64,000 nt of DNA from contig NZ_SCNV01000006.1 of the NCBI RefSeq assembly GCF_005503145.1, positions 1-64,000 of the forward strand, in the 5' to 3' direction. The translations under genes and the position numbers were made by a program. This DNA comes from Burkholderia sp. 4M9327F10 (GTDB taxonomy: Bacteria; Pseudomonadota; Gammaproteobacteria; Burkholderiales; Burkholderiaceae). Below are positions 26,601-35,223 of the stretch, piece after piece. Below the pieces are notes generated by a model, which was not told where the DNA came from, did not search any database, and saw only the letters and a list, made by a program, of their open reading frames with translations. Each line of letters begins with the position of its first letter. Position 1 is the first letter of the stretch.

Positions 26601-27461
26601 TTCGACGCGGCGGTGCAAGCGGTGGCCGAACTCGACGAACCCGAGAATCTGAACCCGATCCGTGCGCGCGTGCTGCGCGAACGCGATGCCTTGATTGCCC
26701 GCGGCATGGATGCGGCCGAGGCCCGCAAGCGCGCCGGCTGGCGCGTCTTCAGCGCGCGGCCGGGCGCATACGGCGCGGGCCTGCAAGAGATTATCGACAC
26801 TCAGCAATGGCAGACTGACGCCGATCTGGCAAATGCATATCAGGCATGGGGTGGCTACGCCTACACCCAGAAAAGCGCCGGTGAGGAAGCGCGTCACGCC
26901 TTTGGCGCCCGGCTCGCTGCCATGGACGTCGTGCTGCAGAATCAGGACAACCGCGAGCACGACCTGCTCGACTCGAACGACTACTACCAGTTCCAGGGCG
27001 GCATGGCGGCAGCCGTGCGGCATCTGGCGGGCAATCAGCCGGCCGTGTACCACGCCGACCATAGCAATCCGGACGCACCGCGCGTGCGCACGCTGCATGA
27101 AGAGATTGCCCGGGTGATCCGTTCGCGTGTGGTCAATCCGAAGTGGCTCGACGGCGTGAAGCGTCATGGCTACAAGGGCGCCGCGGAGATTGCCGCGACG
27201 GTCGATTATCTGTACGGCTACGATGCAACCGCTCGCGTGATTGCCGACCATCAGTATGCGCTGGTGACGGACGCCTATCTGAACGATGCGGATACGCGCG
27301 AGTTTCTGCAACAGCACAATCCGCACGCCTTGCATTCGATCTGCGAGCGCCTGCTCGAAGCGATGCAGCGCGGCTTATGGCAAGCGCCGGGCGACTACCG
27401 CAGACAGGTGGAACAGCATCTGCTGGCAACCGAGCAGGCCATTGAAGGAACCCGACCATGA
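23658..27461 (+). CDS. cobN: Cobaltochelatase subunit CobN
   Basis: This 1267-residue protein is the large, substrate-binding subunit of the aerobic ATP-dependent cobaltochelatase, which inserts Co(II) into hydrogenobyrinate a,c-diamide. It is homologous to the ChlH/BchH subunit of magnesium chelatase. Typical stretches include VHVGKHGNLEWLPGKSVALS, LPTGRNFYSVDTRAIPT, SVWGTATMRTGGDDIAQAM and, towards the end, DLLDSNDYYQFQGGMAAAV. The length is normal for CobN. It starts six bases after cobW with an AGGAG site and overlaps the next gene by four bases (ATGA), so chelatase subunits are probably made together. Confidence 0.97.
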   Translation: MHLLRTTPGGFVDDTQGVIRIDQQPAEIVVLSSADTTLSLLASVVPRLGPGFPSVRLANVTYLRQPASVDFYVDDVLQHARVVVVDHLGGEAYWPYGIEQVVAFAGRKQQMLAMFSGDLQEDPNLLARSTADAALCHQLWRYLREGGAQNAEAFLRCIAYRALGWGQEPAAPRVLPAATLYHPEHHTPTIDDWQARWRADAPVVAILFYKAHLQAANTAVFDALIEALEAQGMNPLPIALTSLKDAMSREVLQQLCAQHDVTLVLNTTAFAATAIDDPDPLALAGDAPVLQVILSGGNREDWVKDNQGLNSRDIAMHIALPEVDGRIITRAISFKGLAYRCPHTEVDVVRYQPDHERIAFLAALSHRWCRLRTLDNADKKLALILANYPMSEGRIGNGVGLDTPASVVGILEMLAAQGYRLPELPANGDALLRKLTEGVTNDPVVRDLRPALQSFALDDYLMHFARLPAEARDALVARWGPPEQDPTLRRGRFMIAGWRCGHVFVGIQPSRSREQGDYASYHDAELVPPHAYLAFYFWLRHQFGVDALVHVGKHGNLEWLPGKSVALSDACWPDLILGPLPHLYPFIVNDPGEGSQAKRRAQAVIIDHLMPPLTRAESYGPLQDLERQVDEYCEALMVDPRRSKLLRRTILATIVEHRLHEELSLSEPNGQDAEDALLTRVDAWLCELKEAQIRDGLHTFGRSPEGMQRRDTLLALGRFPVGDGRGSKAGLVDALARDLQMAHLFDPLSADWAAVWDGPRPAVLQQVSDAPWRHNGDTRERLELLASALLTPMCGGPDAGVTLPAAGTLPQTGLVLERLRNDVLPRLDACGAEEMRHLRRGLEGRFVPAGPSGSPSRGRPDVLPTGRNFYSVDTRAIPTQAAWALGLKSAQHLIERHLQEHGDYPRAIGLSVWGTATMRTGGDDIAQAMALIGVRPKWAPGSHRVTDFEIMPMEAFDRPRIDVTLRVSGFFRDAFANVMHLFDAAVQAVAELDEPENLNPIRARVLRERDALIARGMDAAEARKRAGWRVFSARPGAYGAGLQEIIDTQQWQTDADLANAYQAWGGYAYTQKSAGEEARHAFGARLAAMDVVLQNQDNREHDLLDSNDYYQFQGGMAAAVRHLAGNQPAVYHADHSNPDAPRVRTLHEEIARVIRSRVVNPKWLDGVKRHGYKGAAEIAATVDYLYGYDATARVIADHQYALVTDAYLNDADTREFLQQHNPHALHSICERLLEAMQRGLWQAPGDYRRQVEQHLLATEQAIEGTRP

Positions 27462-28552
27462 ACGCAGCGACCGAGCTTCGCAACACGCCCGCGGCGCGCC
27501 CCGCCTTTCCGTTCACCGCGCTCGTCGGGCAAGCGCCGCTACGGCAGGCGCTGCTGCTGGCGGCCATCGATCCGGGTCTCGGCGGCGTGCTCGTAAGCGG
27601 CCCGCGCGGGACCGCCAAATCGACGGCTGCACGCGCGCTTGCCGAACTGCTGCCCGAGGGGCAACTGGTGAGCCTGCCGCTTGGCGCCAGCGAAGATCGC
27701 CTGATCGGCACGCTCGATATCGAAGGGGCGCTGCAAGACGGTGCCGTGAGGTTTTCGCCGGGTCTGCTGGCGAAGGCCCATCGTGGCGTGCTCTATGTCG
27801 ACGAAGTCAATCTGTTGCCGGATGCGCTGGTCGATGCGTTGCTCGATGCGGCCGCCAGCGGCGTGAACATCGTCGAGCGCGACGGTATTTCGCACAGCCA
27901 TGAAGCGAGTTTCGTCCTGATCGGCACAATGAATCCGGAGGAAGGTGAGTTGCGGCCGCAACTGATCGACCGCTTCGGCCTGATGGTGGAGCTGGAAAAC
28001 TGTTTCGATCCGCTTGTGCGCCAGCAGATCGTCAAGGCGCGGCTCGCGTTCGACCTCGACCCGCCGGGGTTTCGCGCCGCCTATGCGGAGCAGCAGGCGC
28101 AGCAGGTGCAGCGGATTCACGCTGCACGCGGCGCATTGCCGGGCCTCGTCTTCGATGACGCCGTGCATGCCCATGTCAGCGCACTATGCATTGCGGCTGC
28201 GGTCGATGGCTTGCGTGCCGATCTGGTGATGCTGCGCGCAGCACGTGCGCTGGCGGCGCTCGAACAGGCGGGTGCGGTGACGACAGAGCATGTCGATCGC
28301 GTTGCCGAAACGGTGTTGAAACACCGCCGGCATCAGCGTGAAACCGCGCCGCAAACCGATGCGTCCAGGCAACCACCGGCGCCGCGCCAGCAAGACACCA
28401 CGCTCAAGAGTCCTGATCAATCCGCTGCTGGAGCCCAACCGGACGGCAACAGCAACAGCAACAGCAACAGCGAATGGGGCTACCTTCCGCCTCAGCCGAC
28501 CGGTACAACACCGGTCAAAGGCGTGATTCCGCTCAACGCAAAAAAACGCTGA
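27458..28552 (+). CDS. Magnesium/cobalt chelatase AAA+ ATPase subunit, ChlI/BchI-like
   Basis: This 364-residue AAA+ ATPase probably drives cobalt insertion together with CobN and the VWA protein downstream. Walker A is SGPRGTAKST, Walker B is GVLYVDEVNLLPD, sensor 1 is IGTMNPEEGELRPQLIDRFG, and the lid domain follows. The fold matches the ChlI subunit of magnesium chelatase rather than CobS. The C-terminal 70 or so residues are a low-complexity linker with an (Asn-Ser)4 run encoded by four exact AACAGC repeats (28448-28471). Its start overlaps cobN by four bases. Confidence 0.9.
   Translation: MNAATELRNTPAARPAFPFTALVGQAPLRQALLLAAIDPGLGGVLVSGPRGTAKSTAARALAELLPEGQLVSLPLGASEDRLIGTLDIEGALQDGAVRFSPGLLAKAHRGVLYVDEVNLLPDALVDALLDAAASGVNIVERDGISHSHEASFVLIGTMNPEEGELRPQLIDRFGLMVELENCFDPLVRQQIVKARLAFDLDPPGFRAAYAEQQAQQVQRIHAARGALPGLVFDDAVHAHVSALCIAAAVDGLRADLVMLRAARALAALEQAGAVTTEHVDRVAETVLKHRRHQRETAPQTDASRQPPAPRQQDTTLKSPDQSAAGAQPDGNSNSNSNSEWGYLPPQPTGTTPVKGVIPLNAKKR
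28448..28471 (+). repeat. Hexanucleotide tandem repeat, (AACAGC)4
   Basis: Four exact copies of AACAGC lie in frame near the 3' end of the ChlI-like gene and encode (Asn-Ser)4. Gain or loss of a unit would change linker length without shifting the frame. The predicted ATG of the next gene lies two bases beyond the array. Confidence 0.85.
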
Positions 28553-29214
28553 GCCATCGGAAGGGCGCTGCCGCTGACCTGCACGGCGGTTTTCGATGGC
28601 GTAAAGGCGCGGGTGGGGCTGCACGCGGCAACGGGCAGGGCGCGCGCATTGCGTGGCCGCAGACCTTTGCCGCGAAACGCCGGCAGCGCCTGCGCGCCGA
28701 GCATCTGCGCTTTGTACCCACGGCACCACAGGGCGGTGTCCTGCATTGCTTCCTGCTCGATTGCTCCGGTTCGATGCTGGCGGGGCAGCGGCTCGCGCTC
28801 GCCAAAGGCTTGCTCGTCGCGCTATTCGACCGCGCCAGCTCGGCGCGTGCCGAGGCGGCGCTGGTGGGTTTTGGCGGCACGGGTGTGGAGTTGCGTTTTG
28901 GACCGGCGGTGCCGCGCTGGTGGAACGAGCGCTGGCTACGGCCGCTGGGCGGTGGAGGCGGCACACCGCTGGCCGCCGGCATGCGCCGCGCTGGGCAACT
29001 GCTGGAGCGCGCCGCACACCGCAAGCCTTTGCAGCAGCGCTGGCTCTGGGTACTGACCGATGGGCGCAGTGGCGAGCTGCCGGTGCGTCCCGCGCAAGCC
29101 GACCAGATTGTGTTCGTGGATTTCGAACGCGGTGCGATCCGCCTCGGGCGTTGCCAGCAGCTAGCCGAAGCATGGGGCGCCATGTGGATTACGCCGGAAG
29201 AGCTGATCGGCTAG
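28474..29214 (+). CDS. VWA-domain chelatase subunit, ChlD C-terminal-like
   Basis: This protein of up to 246 residues has a von Willebrand A domain with MIDAS motif DCSGSM (about residue 95), followed by the TPLAAGMRRA and LTDGRSGELP segments. It resembles the C-terminal integrin-like half of magnesium chelatase ChlD and should pair with the ChlI-like ATPase. The start is uncertain. The ATG at 28474 overlaps the preceding gene by 79 bases in another frame; a CTG at 28549 overlaps its stop as CTGA and would give a protein starting at the basic segment before the VWA domain. Domain content is the same with either start. Confidence 0.8.
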   Translation: MGLPSASADRYNTGQRRDSAQRKKTLSHRKGAAADLHGGFRWRKGAGGAARGNGQGARIAWPQTFAAKRRQRLRAEHLRFVPTAPQGGVLHCFLLDCSGSMLAGQRLALAKGLLVALFDRASSARAEAALVGFGGTGVELRFGPAVPRWWNERWLRPLGGGGGTPLAAGMRRAGQLLERAAHRKPLQQRWLWVLTDGRSGELPVRPAQADQIVFVDFERGAIRLGRCQQLAEAWGAMWITPEELIG

Positions 29215-29247
29215 CGTAGCAGCGCCAGCCGACCCCAGCCGAACTCC

Positions 29248-30192
29248 CTACTTGGTGCCGTTGGTCCAGTACAGGACATCGTCCTGGCGGTCGAAGACGA
29301 ACACCTTCATGGCCATTTGCTGCGCCGCATCGAGGCGGTCGAACTCGAGACCATGCACGGCGGGCTCGCCGGTCGCACCTACGCCGTTCGCACCCCGTTG
29401 CAGGTTGCGGATGACGGCATTGGTTTCGATCAGCGTATCGAGGTCTTTGGACTTGAGCGCAAACGCGACGCGCAGCCGGTCGCCGACCTGCCCTAGCGGC
29501 CAGGCCGCCGTGAGCGACATCCCGAGCGCACTGATACCCTTCGCGAGACCAAGCCCTTCGTACGTTTCGCCGGTTTCGCCGATGCCGTAGCGCACGGGCA
29601 GGTGCGCACGGACCCGGATCGATTTGCGTTCGCGCAGACGCCGGATCACACCGGGTTTAGACAGGACGAGGTAGTCGAACGGCAACTGGCAGACCGCTTC
29701 GACCGTGCAGACGAAGCGGAACACCGCCTGGCTGGCGATCGCGACGATCTCTACGTTTTCTCCCACGCCGAGCGACAGGGGCTTGCCTTCGAACAACGGC
29801 GGCGTGGTAAAGAGCGCTTCGTTCGGCGCGAAGCCGATGATGCGGCACGGATGCATTGGCGCGGCGCTGCCGATCTGCTGGCGCAAGCCCAGGAGCGCAC
29901 CGATAGTCAGGTGCATGTCCTTGACGGTCAGCGGCTCGGCCGTTTCCGGCGTGCTGTGCGCGGCCTCGCCCGACGCGGCGGCGTTGTCGCACAGGTCGCC
30001 ACGGTGCGGGCTGAAATTGTCGAACAGGAACTTGCGTTCCTCGACGCCCACCAGAATGGCGCCGGTGTCGAATAGCAGTGTTCCGTCGCGATCGACGATA
30101 GGCCAGTCGAGCGGCGTGCCGACCGGTACGGTGTCTGAGGTCAGTGCGGCCGGCACTCCCTTGACGGGTGACTCCACGGTATCTTCGTTCAT
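29248..30192 (-). CDS. PilZ-domain protein, YcgR flagellar-brake type
   Basis: This 314-residue cytosolic protein has a YcgR N-terminal domain (about 60-190) and a C-terminal PilZ domain (about 195-310). YcgR proteins bind c-di-GMP and slow the flagellar motor. The PilZ arginine motif is present (RRLRERKSIRVRAHLPVRY). The second half of the usual site, (D/N)xSxxG, reads GISALG here, with Gly replacing the acidic or Asn residue, so binding may be weak or altered. No flagellar genes are nearby. It is convergent with the chelatase VWA gene, 33 bp away. Confidence 0.85.
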   Translation of the reverse strand: MNEDTVESPVKGVPAALTSDTVPVGTPLDWPIVDRDGTLLFDTGAILVGVEERKFLFDNFSPHRGDLCDNAAASGEAAHSTPETAEPLTVKDMHLTIGALLGLRQQIGSAAPMHPCRIIGFAPNEALFTTPPLFEGKPLSLGVGENVEIVAIASQAVFRFVCTVEAVCQLPFDYLVLSKPGVIRRLRERKSIRVRAHLPVRYGIGETGETYEGLGLAKGISALGMSLTAAWPLGQVGDRLRVAFALKSKDLDTLIETNAVIRNLQRGANGVGATGEPAVHGLEFDRLDAAQQMAMKVFVFDRQDDVLYWTNGTK

Positions 30193-30467
30193 TGACGTTT
30201 TTAGTAGCGAAGCAGGTGGCGGATTAGTTATATTAACGTCAGGCTTGACGGAAAGTTTAGTGATTAATTGTTAATTGGATCTCGTCGCGTATATCGCCGC
30301 AATGGCGAATGATGGGTTTTATAACGCGCGCTTGAATCTGTATCCAGAGTTTGTCTCCAGAAGCGGCTGGCTGGCGTGGCGGCAATCAAGCCGCAATCAA
30401 GCTGCGGCGAGCCGCCAGCAGCGGGGCGCACGGCCAATGTGAGCGGCATTTGACGCGCAAGCCTCGC

Positions 30468-31352
30468 TCAGGCCGCAACCTGCTCGCGCAGCCATGCAAA
30501 GAACGTGTGAATCTCCGCCTCGCGTGGATGGTGTTCGCGCCAGCTGACGAAGTACTCCAGACTGGCCGGCACGCAGACCGTGCCAATCTGCATCAGCGCG
30601 CCCGATTCGATCGCATCGCGCACCACCAGGCGCCGCGAGGTGACCGCGCCCTGGCCGGCGACGGCAGCCTGCACCAGCGAATCGGCACTGTCGAAAATCG
30701 GGCCGAACGAGGGTTCCCCCAGCGGCAGGCCGGCCGCCTTGAGCCAGTCGCGCCAGGAGCGGTGAGCGAAGCGCAGCATGGGCAAGGCACGGGTGTCCGC
30801 GATCGTGAAGTTGGGGATCCGCGCCACCAGCTCCGGGCTGACAACGGCGATCACATGGTCATCGACCAGTTTGTGCGACACGAAACCTGGCTCGTCGACG
30901 CGTTTGTGCCAGATGCCCAGGTCTACCGTGTAAGGGTCGGGAGGCTGCAGTTCGGCATGCACCCGCAGCATCAGATCGATGTGCGGGTGCAGCGCCGAGA
31001 AGCCCGTCAGGCGCCGGATCAGCCAGTTGCCGGCGAGGTCGGACATGACGCTGACTTCGAGGCGCACCGCCCCGGTCTGCTCTCTTGCCTGCGCTTCGGT
31101 GAAGGCGTCCTCGATTTCCGCGAGGCCGAGGCGCACCCGCTCGGCGAGGCGCGCTGCCGCGCTGGTCGGGATCATGCGTGCCCCCACCCGCCGGAACAGC
31201 GGGGTGCCGAGCGTATCCTCCAGGTTGCGCAGATGGTGGCTGATCGCGCTGTGCGTCAGATTCAATTCGTCGGCCGCGCGCGTAAAGCTGCGGTGCCGGC
31301 TGGCCGCTTCAAGGGCGCGGAGCGCCTGCAGAGGGGGGAGCTGTTTGAACAT
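30468..31352 (-). CDS. LysR-family transcriptional regulator, GcvA-like
   Basis: This 294-residue LysR regulator has the HTH at about 6-65 (LQALRALEAASRHRSFTRAADELNLTHSAISHHLRNLE), a pattern typical of the GcvA/AmpR subgroup. The effector domain follows. It is transcribed divergently from the MFS transporter at 31456 with about 100 bp between them, so it probably controls that transporter. It is unrelated by position to the cobalamin genes that flank it on both sides. Confidence 0.92.
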   Translation of the reverse strand: MFKQLPPLQALRALEAASRHRSFTRAADELNLTHSAISHHLRNLEDTLGTPLFRRVGARMIPTSAAARLAERVRLGLAEIEDAFTEAQAREQTGAVRLEVSVMSDLAGNWLIRRLTGFSALHPHIDLMLRVHAELQPPDPYTVDLGIWHKRVDEPGFVSHKLVDDHVIAVVSPELVARIPNFTIADTRALPMLRFAHRSWRDWLKAAGLPLGEPSFGPIFDSADSLVQAAVAGQGAVTSRRLVVRDAIESGALMQIGTVCVPASLEYFVSWREHHPREAEIHTFFAWLREQVAA

Positions 31353-31455
31353 GATGTCAAATTCTACTCACAATTCCGGCAAAAACGTTTCGTTGGTCAT
31401 CTGTCGCGCAACTCGGGACAATGAGCGTCGGATTCACTTGCCCGGGCTTTTCATC

Positions 31456-32703
31456 ATGTCGAAAGCGTTGCGTATATTCGTTTTGTTCTCTTGCGGATAT
31501 TTCATTTCGTATGTCTATCGGGGTATCAATATCGAGTTCGCACCTTTTATGGCGCACGATATTGGCCTGTCGGCGGCCGATCTCGGCTTGCTGACCAGTC
31601 TTTATTTCCTGGGTTTTGCCGGTGCGCAGTTGCCGGCGGGCGTTCTGCTCGATCACTTCGGGGTCCGGCGGGTGTGCGCGCTGTTATTGCTGGTCGCGGC
31701 CGCCGGGGCCGCCGTGTTTGGCATGGCGCATGGTCTGGCGACGTTGATGGCAGGGCGGCTCCTGATCGGCGTTGGGGTTTCCGTCTGCCTCGGCGGCGCG
31801 TTCAAGGCGCTGGCGCAATGGTTCCCGGTCAACCGCCTGCCTTTGCTCAACGGACTCGTGATGGCGGTGGGCGGGTTCGGCGGCGTGGTGGTCGGCTCGC
31901 CGCTGAACTGGCTGTTGCGCTTCACGGACTGGCGGATGATCTGCTTCGGACTGACGGCTGTGACCGTGGCGACCTCGGCTGCGATCTGGTTCGGCGCACC
32001 CGATGCAGCGAATACTCACCGGCAAGCGGGACTCGTCGAGCAGTTGCGCGGCGTGGGCCATGTGCTGCGCAGTCGCGTGTTCTGGAAAATCGCGTCCTTC
32101 GCCGGGATGGCCCAAGGGGTCTTCTATGCGATGCAGTCGCTCTGGATGGCGCCGTATATGCGCGACGTCATGGGCCTCAGTGAGCACGCCACGGCTACGC
32201 TGGTCTCGGTCGTCGCGCTGGCGATGATGGCGGGCTGTGTGGGATTCGGCGCGGTTGCGCGGCGGCTGGAGCAGTACGGGATGAGTCTGTCCGCGTTTTC
32301 CGGAGCGGGTATGCTGCTGTTCATCTGCGTCCAGGGCGCCATCATGGCCCACGTGCCGATTCCCGCGGCGTGGCTGTGGGCTGCTTACGGGATCTTCGGC
32401 GGCAGCGGCATTCTCAGCTATGCGGTACTGGCCGAACATTTCCCCGCGCACCTGATGGGGCGTGTGAATACCTCGCTCACACTGGTTATCTTTGTGCTGA
32501 TCTTTTTGTGCCAGACGGGGGTGGGGACGATTTTGAGCGCGTATCCGGCGCAAGCCGCGGCCGATGGCGCGCACTATCCGGTCGAGGCGCATATGAGCGC
32601 GTGGACTGTGCTTGGCGTGCTGCAGGTTATGGCGGCGGTATGGTATTTCTGGCCCACGGGGCGGCGGGTGGCGAAACCGGTGCGCATGCCCGAAGCCGGG
32701 TGA
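31456..32703 (+). CDS. MFS transporter
   Basis: This 415-residue protein has about twelve transmembrane helices and major-facilitator features: the loop 2-3 motif GVLLDHFGVRRV and an N-terminal half rich in small residues (LIGVGVSVCLGGAFKALAQWF). The ATG at 31456 (MSKALRIFVLFSCGYF) starts directly before the first helix; the frame is open far upstream through the divergent LysR gene, which is a shadow. The substrate is unknown. It probably forms a regulated unit with the divergent LysR gene. Confidence 0.9.
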   Translation: MSKALRIFVLFSCGYFISYVYRGINIEFAPFMAHDIGLSAADLGLLTSLYFLGFAGAQLPAGVLLDHFGVRRVCALLLLVAAAGAAVFGMAHGLATLMAGRLLIGVGVSVCLGGAFKALAQWFPVNRLPLLNGLVMAVGGFGGVVVGSPLNWLLRFTDWRMICFGLTAVTVATSAAIWFGAPDAANTHRQAGLVEQLRGVGHVLRSRVFWKIASFAGMAQGVFYAMQSLWMAPYMRDVMGLSEHATATLVSVVALAMMAGCVGFGAVARRLEQYGMSLSAFSGAGMLLFICVQGAIMAHVPIPAAWLWAAYGIFGGSGILSYAVLAEHFPAHLMGRVNTSLTLVIFVLIFLCQTGVGTILSAYPAQAAADGAHYPVEAHMSAWTVLGVLQVMAAVWYFWPTGRRVAKPVRMPEAG

Positions 32704-32761
32704 TCTCACCACCGTCTGCGTTCGCCGTCAGGCGCACCTTCCCGCACGCTGCCGCGATGGC

Positions 32762-34495
32762 TCAGGGATACCACCGCGGCGTATAAACCCATTCTCCCTG
32801 TGCGCCGCGCGTGAAGCCGCGCGTCGTGGACGAGCCGATGATGACCATCGTGCGCATATCCACCTCTGCCGAGCGCAACTCGCCAAGCGTGGTGCTTCTG
32901 AGCGACGAGCCGGGCCTGCCGATATCCCGCCCGAGCACCACCTTCGTCTCAGCAGCGCGATACTCGCGCACGATATCGAGCGCCTTGTCGAGCTGCCACG
33001 GCCGTGCCCGTGAGATGGGGTTATAGAACGCCATCACCAGATCGGCTTGTGCGGCGTGGCGCAGACGCGTTTCGATAATCGACCACGGCTTGAGGTTATC
33101 GGACAGCGACAGCATGCAGAAGTCGTGTCCGAGCGGTGCACCGGCTTGCGCGGCCGTGGCCATGGCGGCCGAGACGCCCGGCACGATCTCGAGAGCGACC
33201 GCGCCCCAACGGGGATCGCCGGAGGTGTCGAGCGCTTCGAGCACCGCGGCGGCCATCGCAAACACCCCCGGATCGCCGGATGACACCACCACGACCGCGC
33301 GTCCCGTACTCGCCAGTTCGAAGGCATGACGGGCGCGCTGCATTTCTTCGCGGTTGTCGGTGCAGTGCACGTGCTGATCGGCGCGCAATGGTCCGGCCAT
33401 TTTCACGTAAGTTTCGTAGCCGAGGATATCCGTGGCTTCGCTGAGCGCCGAGCGTGCCGCGGGCACCATCAACTCCGCGCTGCCGGGGCCGAGACCGATG
33501 ACGGTGAGACTGCCGCGCGCCTGCCCGACCGTGTCCGGGTCGACGGGTACGCGGCTCAATGCCAATGCAACGCCCACGTTGGCGTCGTCTTGCAGCGTCG
33601 CATAGGGCACGCGCAGAGCAGCTTCCAGCAAGCGTTGTGCAGCCCGCTTATCGGCTTGCGACCGATTTGCCGCCTCCGGTATTTCATCACGGGCAGCATC
33701 GGCAAACCGCAACGGCACGCCCAGCAGATGGGCGGCTTCGGCAAGCGCTGCGTCGCCCATCTGCTCCGAAGGCGCAAGCAACGCCGCGAGCGAAAGCGGC
33801 GCCAGTTCATGCGCCCGCAGTGCTGTCTGGACGTCTTCCGCGATACGCTCGCCGGCGCCGCTTACCGCAGCAACCACACTCCGTGGATGAATCACCAGTT
33901 CATCCATGCCGCCGTCCCAGGCCTTGGGCGTCACGCGAATCGCCAGCCGCGCCGTACTCGCACGCGGCAACTGCACGTCGTCGAGCCACGGCGCGTCGCC
34001 TTCGATCCGCGTACTTTCGCCCGCGAGCATGTCCGAGACAAAGCGCTTGCCTTGCGTGAGACTTGCCAGCGCATAGCCTTCAGGCGGATTGAGCACGCAG
34101 GCGCCGAAGCGCAATTCGCCGCTTGTGGTGATCGCCGGCGCGACCGCGAGCGCAGCGGCTATTTCACGTGCCATGACATTCACGCCGGCGAGTCCGCCGA
34201 GCAACGGCACCACGGCGCTGCCATCTTCGGCAACGGCTAGCACGGGCGGTTCGACGCCCTTGTCGGCAAGCAGCGGCGCCACGCAGCGAATCACAATACC
34301 TGCCGCGCACAGCGCGACGATCGGCGTGCCTTGTGCATACAGATTGCACAAATGCGCAGCGAGTTCGGTGTAGTCAATGTCGGCTTCGACGCGTCCGCGC
34401 AAACCATGCACCTGAGCGCCGGGATAGCGCGCCTGGATGCATCTGGCGGTGGCGAGTGCGCCCGTGCCCAGAATCACGATGGCGGGCGGTGTCAT
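32762..34495 (-). CDS. cobJ: CbiG-like/CobJ fusion: precorrin-3B C17-methyltransferase
   Basis: This 577-residue protein joins a CbiG-like region to CobJ. Residues 1-200 carry a CbiG N-terminal domain ([21 protein letters not shown] and [16 protein letters not shown]). Residues of about 205-275 align in position with CbiG-C but lack its GIGC(K/R) and K-x-(D/E)-E features. Residues of about 330-577 form the CobJ methyltransferase ([44 protein letters not shown]). CobJ methylates C-17 and contracts the ring. The ATG at 34495 overlaps the cobI stop as ATGA. The open frame continuing to 34996 lies inside cobI and is a shadow. Confidence 0.93.
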   Translation of the reverse strand: MTPPAIVILGTGALATARCIQARYPGAQVHGLRGRVEADIDYTELAAHLCNLYAQGTPIVALCAAGIVIRCVAPLLADKGVEPPVLAVAEDGSAVVPLLGGLAGVNVMAREIAAALAVAPAITTSGELRFGACVLNPPEGYALASLTQGKRFVSDMLAGESTRIEGDAPWLDDVQLPRASTARLAIRVTPKAWDGGMDELVIHPRSVVAAVSGAGERIAEDVQTALRAHELAPLSLAALLAPSEQMGDAALAEAAHLLGVPLRFADAARDEIPEAANRSQADKRAAQRLLEAALRVPYATLQDDANVGVALALSRVPVDPDTVGQARGSLTVIGLGPGSAELMVPAARSALSEATDILGYETYVKMAGPLRADQHVHCTDNREEMQRARHAFELASTGRAVVVVSSGDPGVFAMAAAVLEALDTSGDPRWGAVALEIVPGVSAAMATAAQAGAPLGHDFCMLSLSDNLKPWSIIETRLRHAAQADLVMAFYNPISRARPWQLDKALDIVREYRAAETKVVLGRDIGRPGSSLRSTTLGELRSAEVDMRTMVIIGSSTTRGFTRGAQGEWVYTPRWYP

Positions 34496-35223
34496 CCTTG
34501 CCATTTTTGCCCCGGCACGACGAGCAGGGAGAAGTACGGCGAAGCCATTGGATCGACCTCGGCGAGCGGCACGATACGCTGGTTCGCCATCGTCGCACGC
34601 TCGACGTACAGCGCGCGCTGCGCGAGTCCGAGTTCGCCCAGCACGCGCCGCACCTTGTCGAAATTGCGTCCGAGCTTCATCACGACCGCGGCATCCGCGT
34701 CGGCCAGGCGCCGGCGCAATTCGTCTTCCGGCAATACACCCGAGAGCACCGAAAGACTCTGGTTGCGATACACCAGCGGCGAGCCGAGCACCGCCGCGCC
34801 GCCGAGCATCGAACACACGCCGGGCACGACTTGCGCTTCGAAACGCTCCGCGAGCCGGTCGTGCAGGTACATATAGGAGCCGTAGAAAAACGGATCGCCT
34901 TCGCAGATCACGGCGACGTCGCGTCCCGCATCCAGATGCGCAGCGACGACTTGCGCGGCGGTGTCGTAGAAATCGGCGATGATCGCTTCGTAGCAAAGCG
35001 GTGGCTCCAGCGCTTCGGTGGTGACCGGATAGACCAGCGGCAAGTGTTGCTGTGTCTCGCTCAGATGCGCCTCGATAATGCCGAACGCGTTACCCTTCTT
35101 GCCCTTGGCGACAAAATACGCCACCACGGGCGCTGCTTTCAGCAAACGCAGCGCCTTCAGCGTAATCAGCTCAGGGTCACCGGGGCCGACACCGATTCCG
35201 AACAGGCGTCCTTCTGCGGTCAT
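34492..35223 (-). CDS. cobI: Precorrin-2 C20-methyltransferase
   Basis: This 243-residue SAM-dependent methyltransferase is the committed step of the corrin branch, converting precorrin-2 to precorrin-3A. Family features are [17 protein letters not shown] at the N-terminus, [18 protein letters not shown] and [12 protein letters not shown]. The length is normal. It starts immediately downstream of cobH (stop and start adjacent) and overlaps cobJ by four bases, so cobG-cobH-cobI-cobJ are expected to be one transcript. Confidence 0.96.
   Translation of the reverse strand: MTAEGRLFGIGVGPGDPELITLKALRLLKAAPVVAYFVAKGKKGNAFGIIEAHLSETQQHLPLVYPVTTEALEPPLCYEAIIADFYDTAAQVVAAHLDAGRDVAVICEGDPFFYGSYMYLHDRLAERFEAQVVPGVCSMLGGAAVLGSPLVYRNQSLSVLSGVLPEDELRRRLADADAAVVMKLGRNFDKVRRVLGELGLAQRALYVERATMANQRIVPLAEVDPMASPYFSLLVVPGQKWQG

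Noticed and set aside
32762..34996. Full 744-codon reading of the cobJ frame
   Set aside because: Residues before 34495 lie inside cobI in another frame; the ATGA overlap at 34492-34495 is the real junction.
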